The notes beneath the pieces are model-generated. The model saw only the letters and a program-made list of their open reading frames with translations, did no database searches and had not been told where the DNA came from. Below are positions 18,101-26,810 of a stretch of DNA of 64,000 nucleotides, piece after piece. Position 1 is the stretch's first letter. Each line of letters starts with the position of its first letter. The translations under genes and the position numbers were made by a program. The DNA comes from Thermoguttaceae bacterium (GTDB lineage: Bacteria; Planctomycetota; Planctomycetia; Pirellulales; Thermoguttaceae), in contig JANXAQ010000121.1 in assembly GCA_025062105.1 (NCBI GenBank), positions 46,159 through 110,158 of the forward strand, read 5' to 3'.

Positions 18101-21100
18101 GGGCATCGGCCCATTGCCGAACCTCACCGGCTGGGAACGGTCGGCCGGTCCGGCTGCTGATCCACCCAGCCAAATGCAAGCCAGGATCGGCCGGCGGCGG
18201 TGTATGCCGAAATGTCTGGTCAAACAACTCCCGCCAATGGGCCCAATGTTCGGCCTCCCATCGGACCAGCTGCTCCGGCGGAATCGGCGTCGGCTGAGGG
18301 ACCACAAAGGCCACTAGCTGCATACCACCGGTAGAATCGGGCTGAGGCAACACAACGGCTTCTTGAACCAAGGGGTGGTTTTCTAACACGACGGCCACTT
18401 CGCCCGGTTCCACTCGAAAACCCCGGATTTTGACCTGCTGGTCAGCTCGGCCTAAAAACTCCAATTGCCCATCCGGCCGCCATCGGCCTAGATCGCCAGT
18501 CCGATATATGCGCGCTGTCCTCCGATTGGCTCCAGCCGACGATAAGCTTTCGCACAGTTCGGACTCCCAGTGAGCAAAGTGCTGCGGCTTGCGTTGGCCC
18601 CCAGAAGATAACTTCACCGTGTTGGACTCCGAAGAGAGTTGCCGATTCCCAGTATCCTCGGCATCCCAGAGCAACGGATCGGCCAAGAATTTTTCCGTTG
18701 TCAGTTCTGGTCGGTTCAGATATCCCCGGGCAACACCAGGGCCAGCAATCAGAATTTCGCCCGGCACGCCGATGGGAACCGGCTGCAAATGGGAATCCAC
18801 CACATAAATGCGAACGCCTTCCAAAGGACGGCCGATGGGAGGACGGAACTGGTGTGCCTCTGCTTCTTGCAGTAGGGCCATACAAGCTCCGATGGATGCT
18901 TCCGTCGGGCCGTAAGCGTTCCAGAGTCGGCGGCCCGGCGCCCATCGGGCCACCAACTCTGAGCTGATCGGTTCTCCAGCGGAAACAATGGTTCGGAGTT
19001 CCGGCACCTCTTCCGGCCGAAGCAGAGTCAAGATAGATGGGGTTAGTTGGCAGATAGTAATCTTTTGATCTTTTATAAATATTTCCAAATTTCGAGCGTC
19101 TTGGTAGACTTCTGGTGGGCCGATCACCAAACAGGCACCATGGCCTAAGGCGCCGAAGATTTCGGCCAGCGAGCCGTCAAAGCTGGGGGCAAAAAACTGC
19201 AGATACCGATCTTTCGGCTCCACAGCCAGGCGACGACCCTGAGCCCGGATGAAGTTTGCCACCCCCTCGTGTTCGACCAGCACCCCCTTGGGCCGACCCG
19301 TCGAACCAGAAGTAAAAATCACATAGGCTACTTGTCTGCAGTGGACCGGCCAATCTCGGGCCGAGTCGCTAAAGGCCTCTGCCTCGCTGTCCATCTGGCG
19401 AAATAGCTCTGCAGTAACCAGCAGTTTCGGTTGAGCGTCGGCTAAGATTTCTGCCTGCCGAGCGGCGGGCTGCCCAGGATCCAAAGGAAGCCAAACCGCT
19501 CCGGCCTTCATCACCGCCAAAAGCAGCACAATCAGATCGGCGGATCGGGGCAGACAGCCGCCTACAATATCTTCGGTACCGATCCCGTGGCTGCGAAGCC
19601 AACGGGCAAGCCGATTCGCTCGCCGATTTAAGCTTTCGTAGGAAATTTCCTCTCCGGCAAACCAAATAGCAGGGCAATTTGGGTGGGTTGCTGCCTGGAT
19701 TTCTACCAGCTCATGTAAGCAGCAAGGTGGCCCTAAAGGCGGGCCCCCATCGGAAAACTCCTTCAGCAGACGGCGCCGCTCCCCCGGCGGCATCAGCGGC
19801 AACTGCCAGACCAGACGATTGGGCTGTCGAACCGCCACATGTAGAATTGTCTCCATCATCCGGAGCCAGCGGCCGATGGTCCCCGATTCAAACAGCTCCG
19901 ATCGATACTCCGCATATCCAAGCCAACGTCCATGGTACTCCCACAAATAAACCGTCAGATCATGCTGAGCCACACCAGTATCCAACAGGATTGGCTCAAT
20001 CTTTAACCCGGAAGCGGTGGGAATACGCAGTGGCGCGTTTTGGAGCACCAAAGCGGCCTGAAACAGCGGATCGGCCGTACGAGGTCGCCCCGGCATGAAA
20101 TGCTCCACAATTAAATCTAAAGGTAACTGCTGATGCTGTTGGGCGCCGAGCATCTGCTGGTGGATCTGCAGGACCAATTGCTCAAAGGTTAACTGTTCTG
20201 CTGCTACCGAACGGATCGGTAGTGTATTGACAAAAAAGCCCACTAGATTTTCCAATTGTTTATGCACTCGGCCGGCCAAAGCAGTGCCTACCACTATGTC
20301 CTCTTGTCGGCAAATACGCGCTAACAGGGCATGGAAGGCTGCCATCAGCACTGAAAACGCTGTTACCCCAAGCTGCTGAGCGAACCGTCGGATGCGATCT
20401 GAAAGCTCTTCCGACCAGACAAAGGGATAAATGGTACCATGGAAGGTAGGTCTGGCTGGCCGGGGCCGATCCGTGGGCAGTTGTAAAGCCTCCGGCCAAG
20501 GATCGAGCTGCGTTTTCCAATAGGCCAATAACGGATTCAGCCGATCCGCTGCTAATTGCTCCCTTTGCCAGAGGGCATAATCGGCGTATTGGATTTCCAG
20601 CTCAGGCAACGGAGAAGGCTGAGCCCGGAGGCAAGCTTCATACAAAATGGCCAATTCCCGTAACAGCACTCCGACAGACCAACCATCCGCAATCAGATGA
20701 TGGAGCACCCATAGAAAGACCCACTCTTCGGGTGCGAGTCGATACAGACGGATTCGCCACAAAGGACCCCGGGCTAAATCGAACGGCCGACGTGCTTGGA
20801 GCTGTAACTCCGCTTCCAAACCAGGCGGAGGGGTCCAAAGCCCCGGCAGAGAGGGCCTGAAAGGAAATGCTTCGGGAAGGCTGGACGAGCTCCCATGCCG
20901 GACGAGTTCCTGCCAGTCCCCTTGTTGCCAAACCTCTGAAGAAAGAAAACCATTCGGGCCGAGAACTTCTTCTACTGGGCGGACTCGGCGAATAGGTTCA
21001 GCATGAGCGGTCAAATACTCGGTCCGCAAAGCCTCATGCCGACGGACCAATGCCGCTATGGCCTGCCAAAGCACCTTTTCCTCTAAAGGTCCACGAAGCC

Positions 21101-21317
21101 GAGCAGCCACGGTAATATGCAAGGCAGGATTGCCCGGCAAAAGTTGATCTAAAAACCACAGTCTCCTCTCCCCAAAAGAAACTAGGGGAGGTTGGTCAGG
21201 CTTTCGGGGGGAAATCTGCTCGGCCCCCTCCGGCCGAGAAAACCGAGCCAGTAATTCCCGCTCCAACAATGCCCGCTTAGCTGGCGAGAGTTTTTCCAAC
21301 CGCTGTTTGAAATCCAT
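15144..21317 (-). CDS. Single-module nonribosomal peptide synthetase, C-A-MT-PCP-TE
   Basis: A 2057-aa synthetase. Domains in order: condensation (about 45-470; HHLIADG at 206-212); adenylation with FTSGSTGRPKG (about 672), NAYGPTE, YRTGDLGRW and QVKIRGFRVEPGE; a methyltransferase-type insertion (about 1040-1450; EIGCKAGWLL near 1087, and the GVPNARLxEDL motif usual in NRPS MT inserts) between A8 and A10; A10 as SSHGKLDR near 1690; carrier domain with DNFFELGGHSM near 1744; and thioesterase with GGWSLGG near 1876, Asp in LALFDSG and His in GRHLDLI. By hand the A-domain specificity residues read D-G-A-Q-V-A-A-I-G-K; I cannot assign a substrate. The MT lacks the central Gly of ExGxGxG. Low-complexity loops interrupt A and MT. 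It follows the FAAL-ACP gene by 43 bp and probably forms one operon making an acylated, released amino acid or small lipopeptide. Confidence 0.93.
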   Translation of the reverse strand: MDFKQRLEKLSPAKRALLERELLARFSRPEGAEQISPRKPDQPPLVSFGERRLWFLDQLLPGNPALHITVAARLRGPLEEKVLWQAIAALVRRHEALRTEYLTAHAEPIRRVRPVEEVLGPNGFLSSEVWQQGDWQELVRHGSSSSLPEAFPFRPSLPGLWTPPPGLEAELQLQARRPFDLARGPLWRIRLYRLAPEEWVFLWVLHHLIADGWSVGVLLRELAILYEACLRAQPSPLPELEIQYADYALWQREQLAADRLNPLLAYWKTQLDPWPEALQLPTDRPRPARPTFHGTIYPFVWSEELSDRIRRFAQQLGVTAFSVLMAAFHALLARICRQEDIVVGTALAGRVHKQLENLVGFFVNTLPIRSVAAEQLTFEQLVLQIHQQMLGAQQHQQLPLDLIVEHFMPGRPRTADPLFQAALVLQNAPLRIPTASGLKIEPILLDTGVAQHDLTVYLWEYHGRWLGYAEYRSELFESGTIGRWLRMMETILHVAVRQPNRLVWQLPLMPPGERRRLLKEFSDGGPPLGPPCCLHELVEIQAATHPNCPAIWFAGEEISYESLNRRANRLARWLRSHGIGTEDIVGGCLPRSADLIVLLLAVMKAGAVWLPLDPGQPAARQAEILADAQPKLLVTAELFRQMDSEAEAFSDSARDWPVHCRQVAYVIFTSGSTGRPKGVLVEHEGVANFIRAQGRRLAVEPKDRYLQFFAPSFDGSLAEIFGALGHGACLVIGPPEVYQDARNLEIFIKDQKITICQLTPSILTLLRPEEVPELRTIVSAGEPISSELVARWAPGRRLWNAYGPTEASIGACMALLQEAEAHQFRPPIGRPLEGVRIYVVDSHLQPVPIGVPGEILIAGPGVARGYLNRPELTTEKFLADPLLWDAEDTGNRQLSSESNTVKLSSGGQRKPQHFAHWESELCESLSSAGANRRTARIYRTGDLGRWRPDGQLEFLGRADQQVKIRGFRVEPGEVAVVLENHPLVQEAVVLPQPDSTGGMQLVAFVVPQPTPIPPEQLVRWEAEHWAHWRELFDQTFRHTPPPADPGLHLAGWISSRTGRPFPAGEVRQWADALAERILRFRPRRVWEIGCKAGWLLWRLAPHCRTYLATELSGEAVRWLSELVANRPWLRRKVHLYPGILGPFADPGTEPWPDNLPPGPQTEAHCQPKNPPSHPHLHGPPGAASENLQAGQTPSSIHPDFRDEFQAPYPSVSPNLQTQAKPNPVAVPTYSDLDRSAGARACHRHRRLPEQFDLVVFTSMVQYFPSLEAFVRALEKVVGYVVPEGQIVLTDVRHLGLQRTQAVGIECLLADPNCSLQQLRRRVEARIQRDPELWLDPELFRQLVGRLPRLAGVEILCKRGSLQNEVAQYRYDVVLWLDRQPPPLPERQVDWDPDRYDPRRSDWVPQAAQQGLVIRGVPNARLQEDLRLERLLDRPAGLSTVADLRVAAAGGPLTRPTTNPSDSANESEPSARPIPPAKEPARSLSAGVDPEMFWALGDQFRCQVEVYWHRPGERKVQSSLEMQKTIGDADGWDARGLMDVVIWPSGHKLAYSNPMRRHRRAQRVARRAWRKTRRFAPAGGLSAWDQAAATTTPLHIPSASEQSCSDRLGPVAEKLPPCLQEPMPEQSASNKAELPSQESFAKYASHPLQTVAVRQMVHQLRQYLEERLPEYMIPSRLVVVPSIPRSSHGKLDRRLLQEYMNIGSTGWSQAYQPPQTPEELLVAEVWEQLLGVSPIGRRDNFFELGGHSMLAVRMIAELERRTGRRIPMIALFQQATVEHLAGLLQVPEACPPESSLVPLQPKGEKRPLFLVHPAGGTVFCYQALVQYLGTDRPIYGLQAVGLDGIRPPHETVAEMVTHYLAAIRSVQPVGPYLLGGWSLGGNLAFAMACQLVQEGQQVQLLALFDSGALPPDRDPTEEDFLPIIMALFPGDDQISLEQLRQMSPQEHFEYFSRRALKAGIVLPQFSPEMAGHVFNVFKANLKAMWEYRPSRYPGKITLFASQEQPAGIDVAQDPYLGWSPYAAGGVEVHRIPGRHLDLIREPYVRVLAEKLQACLLGI

Positions 21318-21360
21318 GGGCGTGCTCTTGCCCTAGACATTCCTTTCGGCTGCCAACCGC

Positions 21361-23484
21361 TCAAAGGGGAGACTGCGAAGATGGTTCTGGCAGGTCTTCG
21401 ATTTGCTCCAGTAATAGTTCTTTATTTTTTTCCGGCAATTGGGCCAGTAAGGTTTCGGTAATTACCTCAGCCAAACCGGCTACCGTCGGTCGTTCAAAAA
21501 ACCGTTCCAACGGCAGATCCACCGGTACCAATTCCTTAAGCCGCATATATAACCCCATCGCTAATAGCGAATTGCCGCCCAAAGCAAAAAAATTGTCATG
21601 AATCCCCACCTGGGGCAAACTGAGGACTTCGGCCCAGGCCTTGGCAATAGCCTCCTCTAACGGGGTACGGGGAGCCACATAGGGAACCTGATCTGCGAAG
21701 GCATCCCGGCCGGCTTGCCATTGTGCCAACACCTCTAAGCTGCCCGCTAAAAACATCTCCCGACATCGTTGCCGTCGAGGTTTGCCGCTGGAAGTCCGTG
21801 GCAATCGCCCTGCCGGAATCAATACTACCGCATACGGTAAAAAGCAGAACTCAGCAGCTAATTCTCGCCGAATAGCTTCCAAAATGCTCTGCCAATCCCG
21901 CCGCTTGCTCCCCCGGACCTCATGAACAATTACTAGGCGCTCTTCCTGCTGGCCGGGAATGGAAAAGGCCGCCCCCTGACAGCCCGAAAGCGATGGATGG
22001 GCTTTGGCTACGACCGCTTCGATATCCTGCGGATAATAGTTTCGCCCCCGAAGCACAATCAACTCTTTCAACCGACCAACAAAAAACAGTTGCCCCTCGT
22101 AAAAAAAGCCTAGATCCCCAGTCCGCAGGAAGGGACCTTCTTGAGTGTCGGCCAAACGGGCATGGAAAACCTGCCGGGTCTCTTCCGGTCGATTCCAATA
22201 CCCTTGAGCGACATTCGGGCTTCGGACCCAGATTTCTCCTATCCGATCCGGCGGCATTTCCAAACAGGTTTTCGGATCCACAATCGCCACCCGATGCCCG
22301 CTCCAAGGCCGACCACAGCCTACCAGACGCCTTGCCCGTGGATGAGTCGGTTCACAGGGCACCACCCGACCTTCTTCCAATCCCTCCCGAAGAAAACTGC
22401 GGATGACGACCGGCTCAAACCATCGGCCGCTTGTTACATTTAAGACAGCCTCGGCTAATCCGTAGGCAGGCAAAAACGCCTCGGGCCGAAATCCATATGG
22501 CCGGAATGTCTCAATAAACCGTTCAATAGTTTCGGGCCAAACCGGTTCCGCCCCCACCACTGCGATCTTCCAACAGCTTAAATCCAGGCCTTGGCATTCT
22601 TCGGGACGGAATTTCCGAATGCAGAGTTCATAGCCAAAGTTCGGGCCCCCACTGGTGGTGCCCCGATAGTGGGAGATGGCACGAAGCCAGCGCAAAGGCC
22701 GTTCTACAAACGCCCGTGTAGGAATGACAATGGTCCATCTGCCGCTATAGACGGGTAAAAGGACCCCACCTATCAACCCCATGTCATGATAGGGCGGAAG
22801 CCAAGTTACCCCCACCACCGAATCCAAATCTTCCCGGTGCATGGCCGCCAGACTGGCCAATAAATTCTGGTGCGATACCATGATGCCCCTGGGGGTACCC
22901 GTAGAACCGGAGGTATATTGCAAAAAAGCAAGTTCTTTTTCTACCTCTTTTGGTGGATGCCATAGCTGCTCATTCGAGGAGGCTAGCCCCTCCCAGGCCA
23001 CCAAATACATCTCGGCCGCTTTCTGCCAAAAAGTCTCCGCCACCGCCTGGACCACCGCCTGCGGCCCGATAATCCATCGGCTCTGAGCATCTTCCAACAC
23101 CGCTTCCAGCCGGGGCAATGTCCGAGAAAGCCGAATTAAATCCGGCGGATTGACCGGTACAGGAATTGCCCCCGCATACAAACACCCGTAAAAACAGGCC
23201 GTAAATTCGGGCCCCCCTTCAAACAGAAGCGCCACCCGTTGGCCACAGGCTCCCTGGCATTGCAAGTATCCCCCAATCCTGCGAGCCCGGAGGTCCAGAT
23301 CGGCATATGTCCAGGTGGTTTGGAGGGTTTCCCCGTCGGCCAGGAAGGTAAACGCAGGAGCATCGGCAGTAGTTTGTGCCCGCCATCGGAGCACAGCCCC
23401 CAAAGTAGGCAAATCTCCGGGCGGAGGAGGGGGACGGTTCTGCATAGACAGACTAACCGTAGATCTCAAGGACTCCGGAAGCAC
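21361..23484 (-). CDS. Fatty acyl-AMP ligase fused to an acyl carrier protein
   Basis: Activates a fatty acid as acyl-AMP and loads it onto its own C-terminal carrier domain, to be passed to the downstream NRPS condensation domain. The protein is 707 aa. The ligase comprises about 20-590, with LQYTSGSTGTPRG near 193, TWLPPYHDMGLIGGVL (the FAAL-typical motif), AYGLAEAVLNVT, and LRTGDLGF; a SSGKPRR tail carries the catalytic Lys. The carrier domain is about 600-690, with DNFFALGGNSLLAM and its phosphopantetheine Ser near 638. The start is GTG at 23484 behind AAGGGAGAG; an internal ATG at 23445 has no ribosome site. It is upstream of and likely co-transcribed with the NRPS. FAAL-ACP plus NRPS is the standard arrangement for lipo-initiation. 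Confidence 0.93.
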   Translation of the reverse strand: MLPESLRSTVSLSMQNRPPPPPGDLPTLGAVLRWRAQTTADAPAFTFLADGETLQTTWTYADLDLRARRIGGYLQCQGACGQRVALLFEGGPEFTACFYGCLYAGAIPVPVNPPDLIRLSRTLPRLEAVLEDAQSRWIIGPQAVVQAVAETFWQKAAEMYLVAWEGLASSNEQLWHPPKEVEKELAFLQYTSGSTGTPRGIMVSHQNLLASLAAMHREDLDSVVGVTWLPPYHDMGLIGGVLLPVYSGRWTIVIPTRAFVERPLRWLRAISHYRGTTSGGPNFGYELCIRKFRPEECQGLDLSCWKIAVVGAEPVWPETIERFIETFRPYGFRPEAFLPAYGLAEAVLNVTSGRWFEPVVIRSFLREGLEEGRVVPCEPTHPRARRLVGCGRPWSGHRVAIVDPKTCLEMPPDRIGEIWVRSPNVAQGYWNRPEETRQVFHARLADTQEGPFLRTGDLGFFYEGQLFFVGRLKELIVLRGRNYYPQDIEAVVAKAHPSLSGCQGAAFSIPGQQEERLVIVHEVRGSKRRDWQSILEAIRRELAAEFCFLPYAVVLIPAGRLPRTSSGKPRRQRCREMFLAGSLEVLAQWQAGRDAFADQVPYVAPRTPLEEAIAKAWAEVLSLPQVGIHDNFFALGGNSLLAMGLYMRLKELVPVDLPLERFFERPTVAGLAEVITETLLAQLPEKNKELLLEQIEDLPEPSSQSPL

Positions 23485-24274
23485 TATTCTCTCCCTTGGG
23501 AATCATTCAGCCAACCTACGTGGGAAGCCTGAAACCCCAAAGTAGATAAAAATGGTCAATTTAGAAAACATTCTAAGTAATCTAGGAAAACCAAAAACTT
23601 TAATACTCTTCCCCATTTCCTCTATTGATGGCACTTCATTCCCTGAATTAGTTACATTTTGCCTATTTTTTGTAGTTTATTTTACTACCCATCCTTCCCA
23701 ATTATGTCTCCAAAAATACTCTTTTGCTACCGGTAAACTGCCACCAACCCAAAAAATCAACAATTCCCCATCTTAAAGAGGGTTAAATACCACTATAGGG
23801 TGGGCTACGACTTTTCCATTGCTTAAACTTCAGCGGATTCACCTATCCCAAACGCCTATAAATCCCCATTTCGCTTCGTCTTCCCCAGCTTCGGTATATT
23901 TTCCTAAATAAGCTCGACTTTTGCCATTTTCCCTAAGTCCTTTTGTTTCCAGTGGTTACGACGAGACCTCCTTTTGTGCACGCAATTTCCTAAGTCCAAT
24001 AGTTACAGGCACTTAGAGTTTTCCCCTTCCGGGAGAAGGCCTAAAATGGCAAAAGTCGAGCTAAGAGCGCGTCTGAAAAGGGCTTCACAGGGGGAAGCTG
24101 CCGTACTTAAGACCTCCAAGTACTTTAGGCAACGGATGTTATCACCAAAGGAAAACGGATTTTATCCCCCAAGCAAACAACTGCTCCAATGAAATAGGTT
24201 TATCCATCCGATTGGACGGATTCTCAATGGTAGACGATCGCCCGGTTGATTGCTCCGGCCCGACCGTGGGCATG
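23485..24274. other. AT-rich intergenic region
   Basis: It is noticeably richer in A+T than its surroundings between 23540 and 23780. It includes one complete family-A element (23912-24063). No gene is recognised. Confidence 0.5.
23912..24063 (+). repeat. Family A inverted-repeat element (A2)
   Basis: Ends GCTCGACTTTTGCCATTTT and AAAATGGCAAAAGTCGAGC are perfect inverted repeats. Flanked by TAA on both sides. Internal hairpin CTAAGTCCAATAGTTACAGG. Confidence 0.92.
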
Positions 24275-24564
24275 GGTATCTACACATCTGCCCGGACACG
24301 CAATAGGTGGGGGGTGATCCGGCCGGCAAGCTTCCAACATCTTGTAGAGGAACCTTTGCAAAATCCTGAACATATAGTGAACTTTGTGAACTTTTGCCTC
24401 TCTAGCCGGTTGATTCTCCTATCTGGACATCTACTATCTATTGGGTGCTAGCAATGCTAGCAGCCCTATATGTTGTGTTAGAGAGAAGACCAGACAAAAT
24501 AGTATAAAAATATCCCTTTCGAATTATGCAAAGGTTCCTAGAGAAAACCGGTTATGTAGATACC
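24275..24564 (+). repeat. Family I hairpin unit 1, interrupted by B7
   Basis: Ends GGTATCTACA and TGTAGATACC are inverted repeats. Without the 190-bp B7 and one TAGA, the unit is about 96 bp and aligns with unit 2 (24578-24675). Confidence 0.7.
24349..24538 (+). repeat. Family B inverted-repeat element (B7), 190 bp, with empty-site paralogue
   Basis: Ends GGAACCTTTGCAAAATCC and GAATTATGCAAAGGTTCC. TAGA flanks both sides (24345-24348 and 24539-24542). The neighbouring unit 2 carries the uninterrupted site with a single TAGA at 24650-24653, so the insertion and its 4-bp duplication can be read directly. Confidence 0.93.
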
Positions 24565-24577
24565 AATGGACGGCATT

Positions 24578-24675
24578 GGTATCTACACAGCTTTTCGGAC
24601 CCACAATATGTTGGGGTAAACTGTTTGGCAAGGCCACAACATCTTCTTGTAGAGAAAGGCGGTTATGTAGATACC
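24578..24675 (+). repeat. Family I hairpin unit 2 (empty site for B7)
   Basis: A 98-bp unit from GGTATCTACACAGC to TTATGTAGATACC. Between units 1 and 2 the join TACCAATGGACGGCATTGGT is itself a perfect hairpin. Confidence 0.7.
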
Positions 24676-24702
24676 AATGGACTGTAGGGGCGGCCGCGTC
24701 AA

Positions 24703-25603
24703 GTTGACATGCAAGCGGTGCTCAACGGCATGTTTTACATTGTCTGGTCTGGTTGTCCGTGGCGGATCCTGCCGAAGGACTATCCGCCCTGGCAACCGCT
24801 CTATTATTGATTGTGATTATTGACGTTTGAATTACCTGAATTACCAAATAAACCTATCAAGCTTATCAGATAGGGAGTTTTCCGGATTTTCTGGGAAAGC
24901 CCCAGTTTAATTCGTTATTCAAGCTCCATATTACTTTGTGCGATTCCAGAAGGATGGCATCTGGGAGAAGATCCACGATGGGCTTCGTGGGTTTGTGCGG
25001 GCAGCAGAGCTGGCACAGCCCGGAGCCAACTGCTGGGATCCTGGATAGCCAGTCGGTTAAGACCACAGAAAAAGGGGGGCCGTGGGTATGATGCGGGCAA
25101 GAAGCTTAACGGGCGCAAGCGGCATGTGTTGGTCGATGTGTTGGGGCTGATTTTGGCGGTGGTGGTGTATCCGGCAAGCATTCAGGATCGGGATGGGACG
25201 AGGTTGGTTTTAGAGGGTGCGCAGCGCCGGTTCCCGCTGCTGAGCAAGATTTGGGCCGACGGAGGCTATGCAGGACAGTGAGTCCATCTATAGATTCCCC
25301 AGATTCCCCCCGGACGAGCGGCTGAGCAAGATTTGGGCCGACGGAGGCTATTGGTGGGCAACTGGTCGAATGGCTGAAGCGGTCGTTTGGTTGGGTACTG
25401 GAGATAGCAGCCGCCTGGCGGAGGCCGTTGGGTTTGAGCTGCTGCCACGTCGGTGGGTGGTGGAGCGGACGTTTGGATGGTTTAACCGGTATCGTCGGCT
25501 GAGCAAGGATTATGAGTTCCTGCCTGCGACGAGCGAAACGATGATTTTGGTTGCCATAATCCATTTGATGGTGCGGCGGCTGCGTGCCTGCCCAGCCCGC
25601 TGA
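24703..25603 (+). pseudogene. Decayed IS5-family (DUF4096-type) transposase
   Basis: Remains of a DDE transposase in several frames. The N-terminal part (24703-24807) reads AVLNGMFYIVWSGCPWRILP then KDYPPWQPLYY. About 120 bp of unrelated sequence follows, then [20 protein letters not shown], then the first catalytic Asp in [16 protein letters not shown] further frameshift leads to [20 protein letters not shown] and the second Asp in KIWADGGY. A 31-bp direct repeat (25239-25269 and 25321-25351) duplicates that site. The C-terminal part holds the Glu in VVERTFGWFNRYRRLSKDYE and ends at 25603. It cannot encode an active enzyme. Its 3' end abuts the truncated PEP-CTERM gene, suggesting that the insertion or a later deletion removed that gene's 5' part. 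Confidence 0.88.
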
Positions 25604-26575
25604 GAAAACCACCTTCTCAAACACGCTCTTAGAAGTAATCGGCGGCCTGCTGGATCTATCGGGCTACGCCTTCTATCTGGACAGCGGGGCGCAGGCCAGT
25701 TTAAGCGGCGGCCAAATCAGCATCAACTATGGGTACGTAGGTTATCAATCTTCCCCGCTGACCACTTTCACCCAGACCGGCGGGACTTTCTCTGTTAAAA
25801 GCGATTTAGCGGTTGGCCGACAGAGCTCTGCCCAGGGGCTTTATGTCTTGCAAGATGGGCTTTTGGAGGTAGGCACGGATCCGCGAACCGTCCCGGCATT
25901 GCGGGTCGGGCGGCAGGCTACCGGGACGTTTACCCAACAGGGCGGCACGGTCCGCATTCCCTACGGGGGCCTCTCGTGGGCGAAGGAGGCGGCAATGGAA
26001 CTTACCACCTCCAAGGCGGCGTGTTGATTACCCCCTCCATTATCCGCGGCAGTACCGGAACCGCCGCCTTCAACGGGGCCGGCGGCCGATTGCACGTCGA
26101 TACCTTCGGCTCGGCCGCCACGGCCTTTAACCTACTCCAACAAGGGGGCGTCTTGGCCCCGGGCCGTTCCATCGGTTCGACCACCATCTACGGCAATTAC
26201 ACTCAGACAACAGACGGCGTCCTGGAAATCGAAATTGCTAGCCCTACCAGCTATGATACGGTAACTGTCTATGGCAGCGCCGAATTACACGGCCAAATCC
26301 TGGTATCGCTGTTGGGAGGGTATGTGCCGTCTGTTGGCCAACGGTTTCCGATTCTTTCGACCACAGGCAGCCTTGATATTAGCGGCCTGACCGTGGGGAA
26401 TCTACAACCGGCGCCTATCGGGTGGGTTTTAGAACTAGCGGCCGGTCAAGGCGGCGGCCAAGTGCTCCTGTTGCAGGCGGTACCGGAGCCGGCTAGCTGG
26501 AGCCTGGCCTTACTGGGCCTAGTGGGGCTGGGAATCGTCCTGGCAGTGCGACGCCGGCAACAGAACGGGGCTTAA
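25604..26575 (+). pseudogene. Truncated, frameshifted PEP-CTERM exported protein
   Basis: C-terminal remnant of a secreted or surface protein made of Gly/Thr-rich beta-helix-like repeats (FTQTGGTFSVKSDLAVGRQS; FTQQGGTVRIPYGG; NGTYHLQGGVLI). It ends in a PEP-CTERM sorting signal: VPEP, a hydrophobic helix (WSLALLGLVGLGIVLAV), then RRR. The reading frame shifts at about 25970-26010: 25604-26027 is in one frame and the continuation to 26575 in another, with the repeat pattern resuming across the shift. The signal peptide and N-terminus are absent, because sequence up to 25603 belongs to the transposase remnant. PEP-CTERM tails are removed and anchored by exosortase-type systems; none is in the window. 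Confidence 0.85.
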
Positions 26576-26660
26576 GAGGGCCGAGCGCTGGCCGCCTCTG
26601 CCCACGCCGCGGGGAGTAGCCGGAGCGGGCAAGGATGTTGTTCTCCTGGAGGCTTCTCCT

Positions 26661-26810
26661 CATCGACTTTTGCCATTTTTCCTAACTTCTTTTGTCTTCG
26701 AAACGTATGTAGCATTCCCCATTTGTACATACGATTTCCTAACTCTAATAATCACAAAGAGTTAGAGCATAACACGTTTGGAACAGGCTTAAAATGGCAA
26801 AAGTCGAGCT
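26661..26810 (+). repeat. Family A inverted-repeat element (A3)
   Basis: Ends CGACTTTTGCCATTTTT and AAAATGGCAAAAGTCGAG. CTCCTCAT occurs directly on both sides, unlike the usual 3-bp flank; this may be a chance extension of the duplication. It lies 85 bp after the PEP-CTERM remnant. Confidence 0.85.

Noticed and set aside
23974..24192. Recurring 'KMAKVE(L)' protein motif in many short intergenic frames (also 36258-36440, 39364-39552, 39853-40176, 43392-43706)
   Set aside because: It is the translation of the right end of family-A repeats (AAAATGGCAAAAGTCGAG), not a protein family.
25106..25624. 172-codon minus-strand frame
   Set aside because: Antisense to the transposase remnant; low-complexity Pro/Ser/His translation without a start signal.
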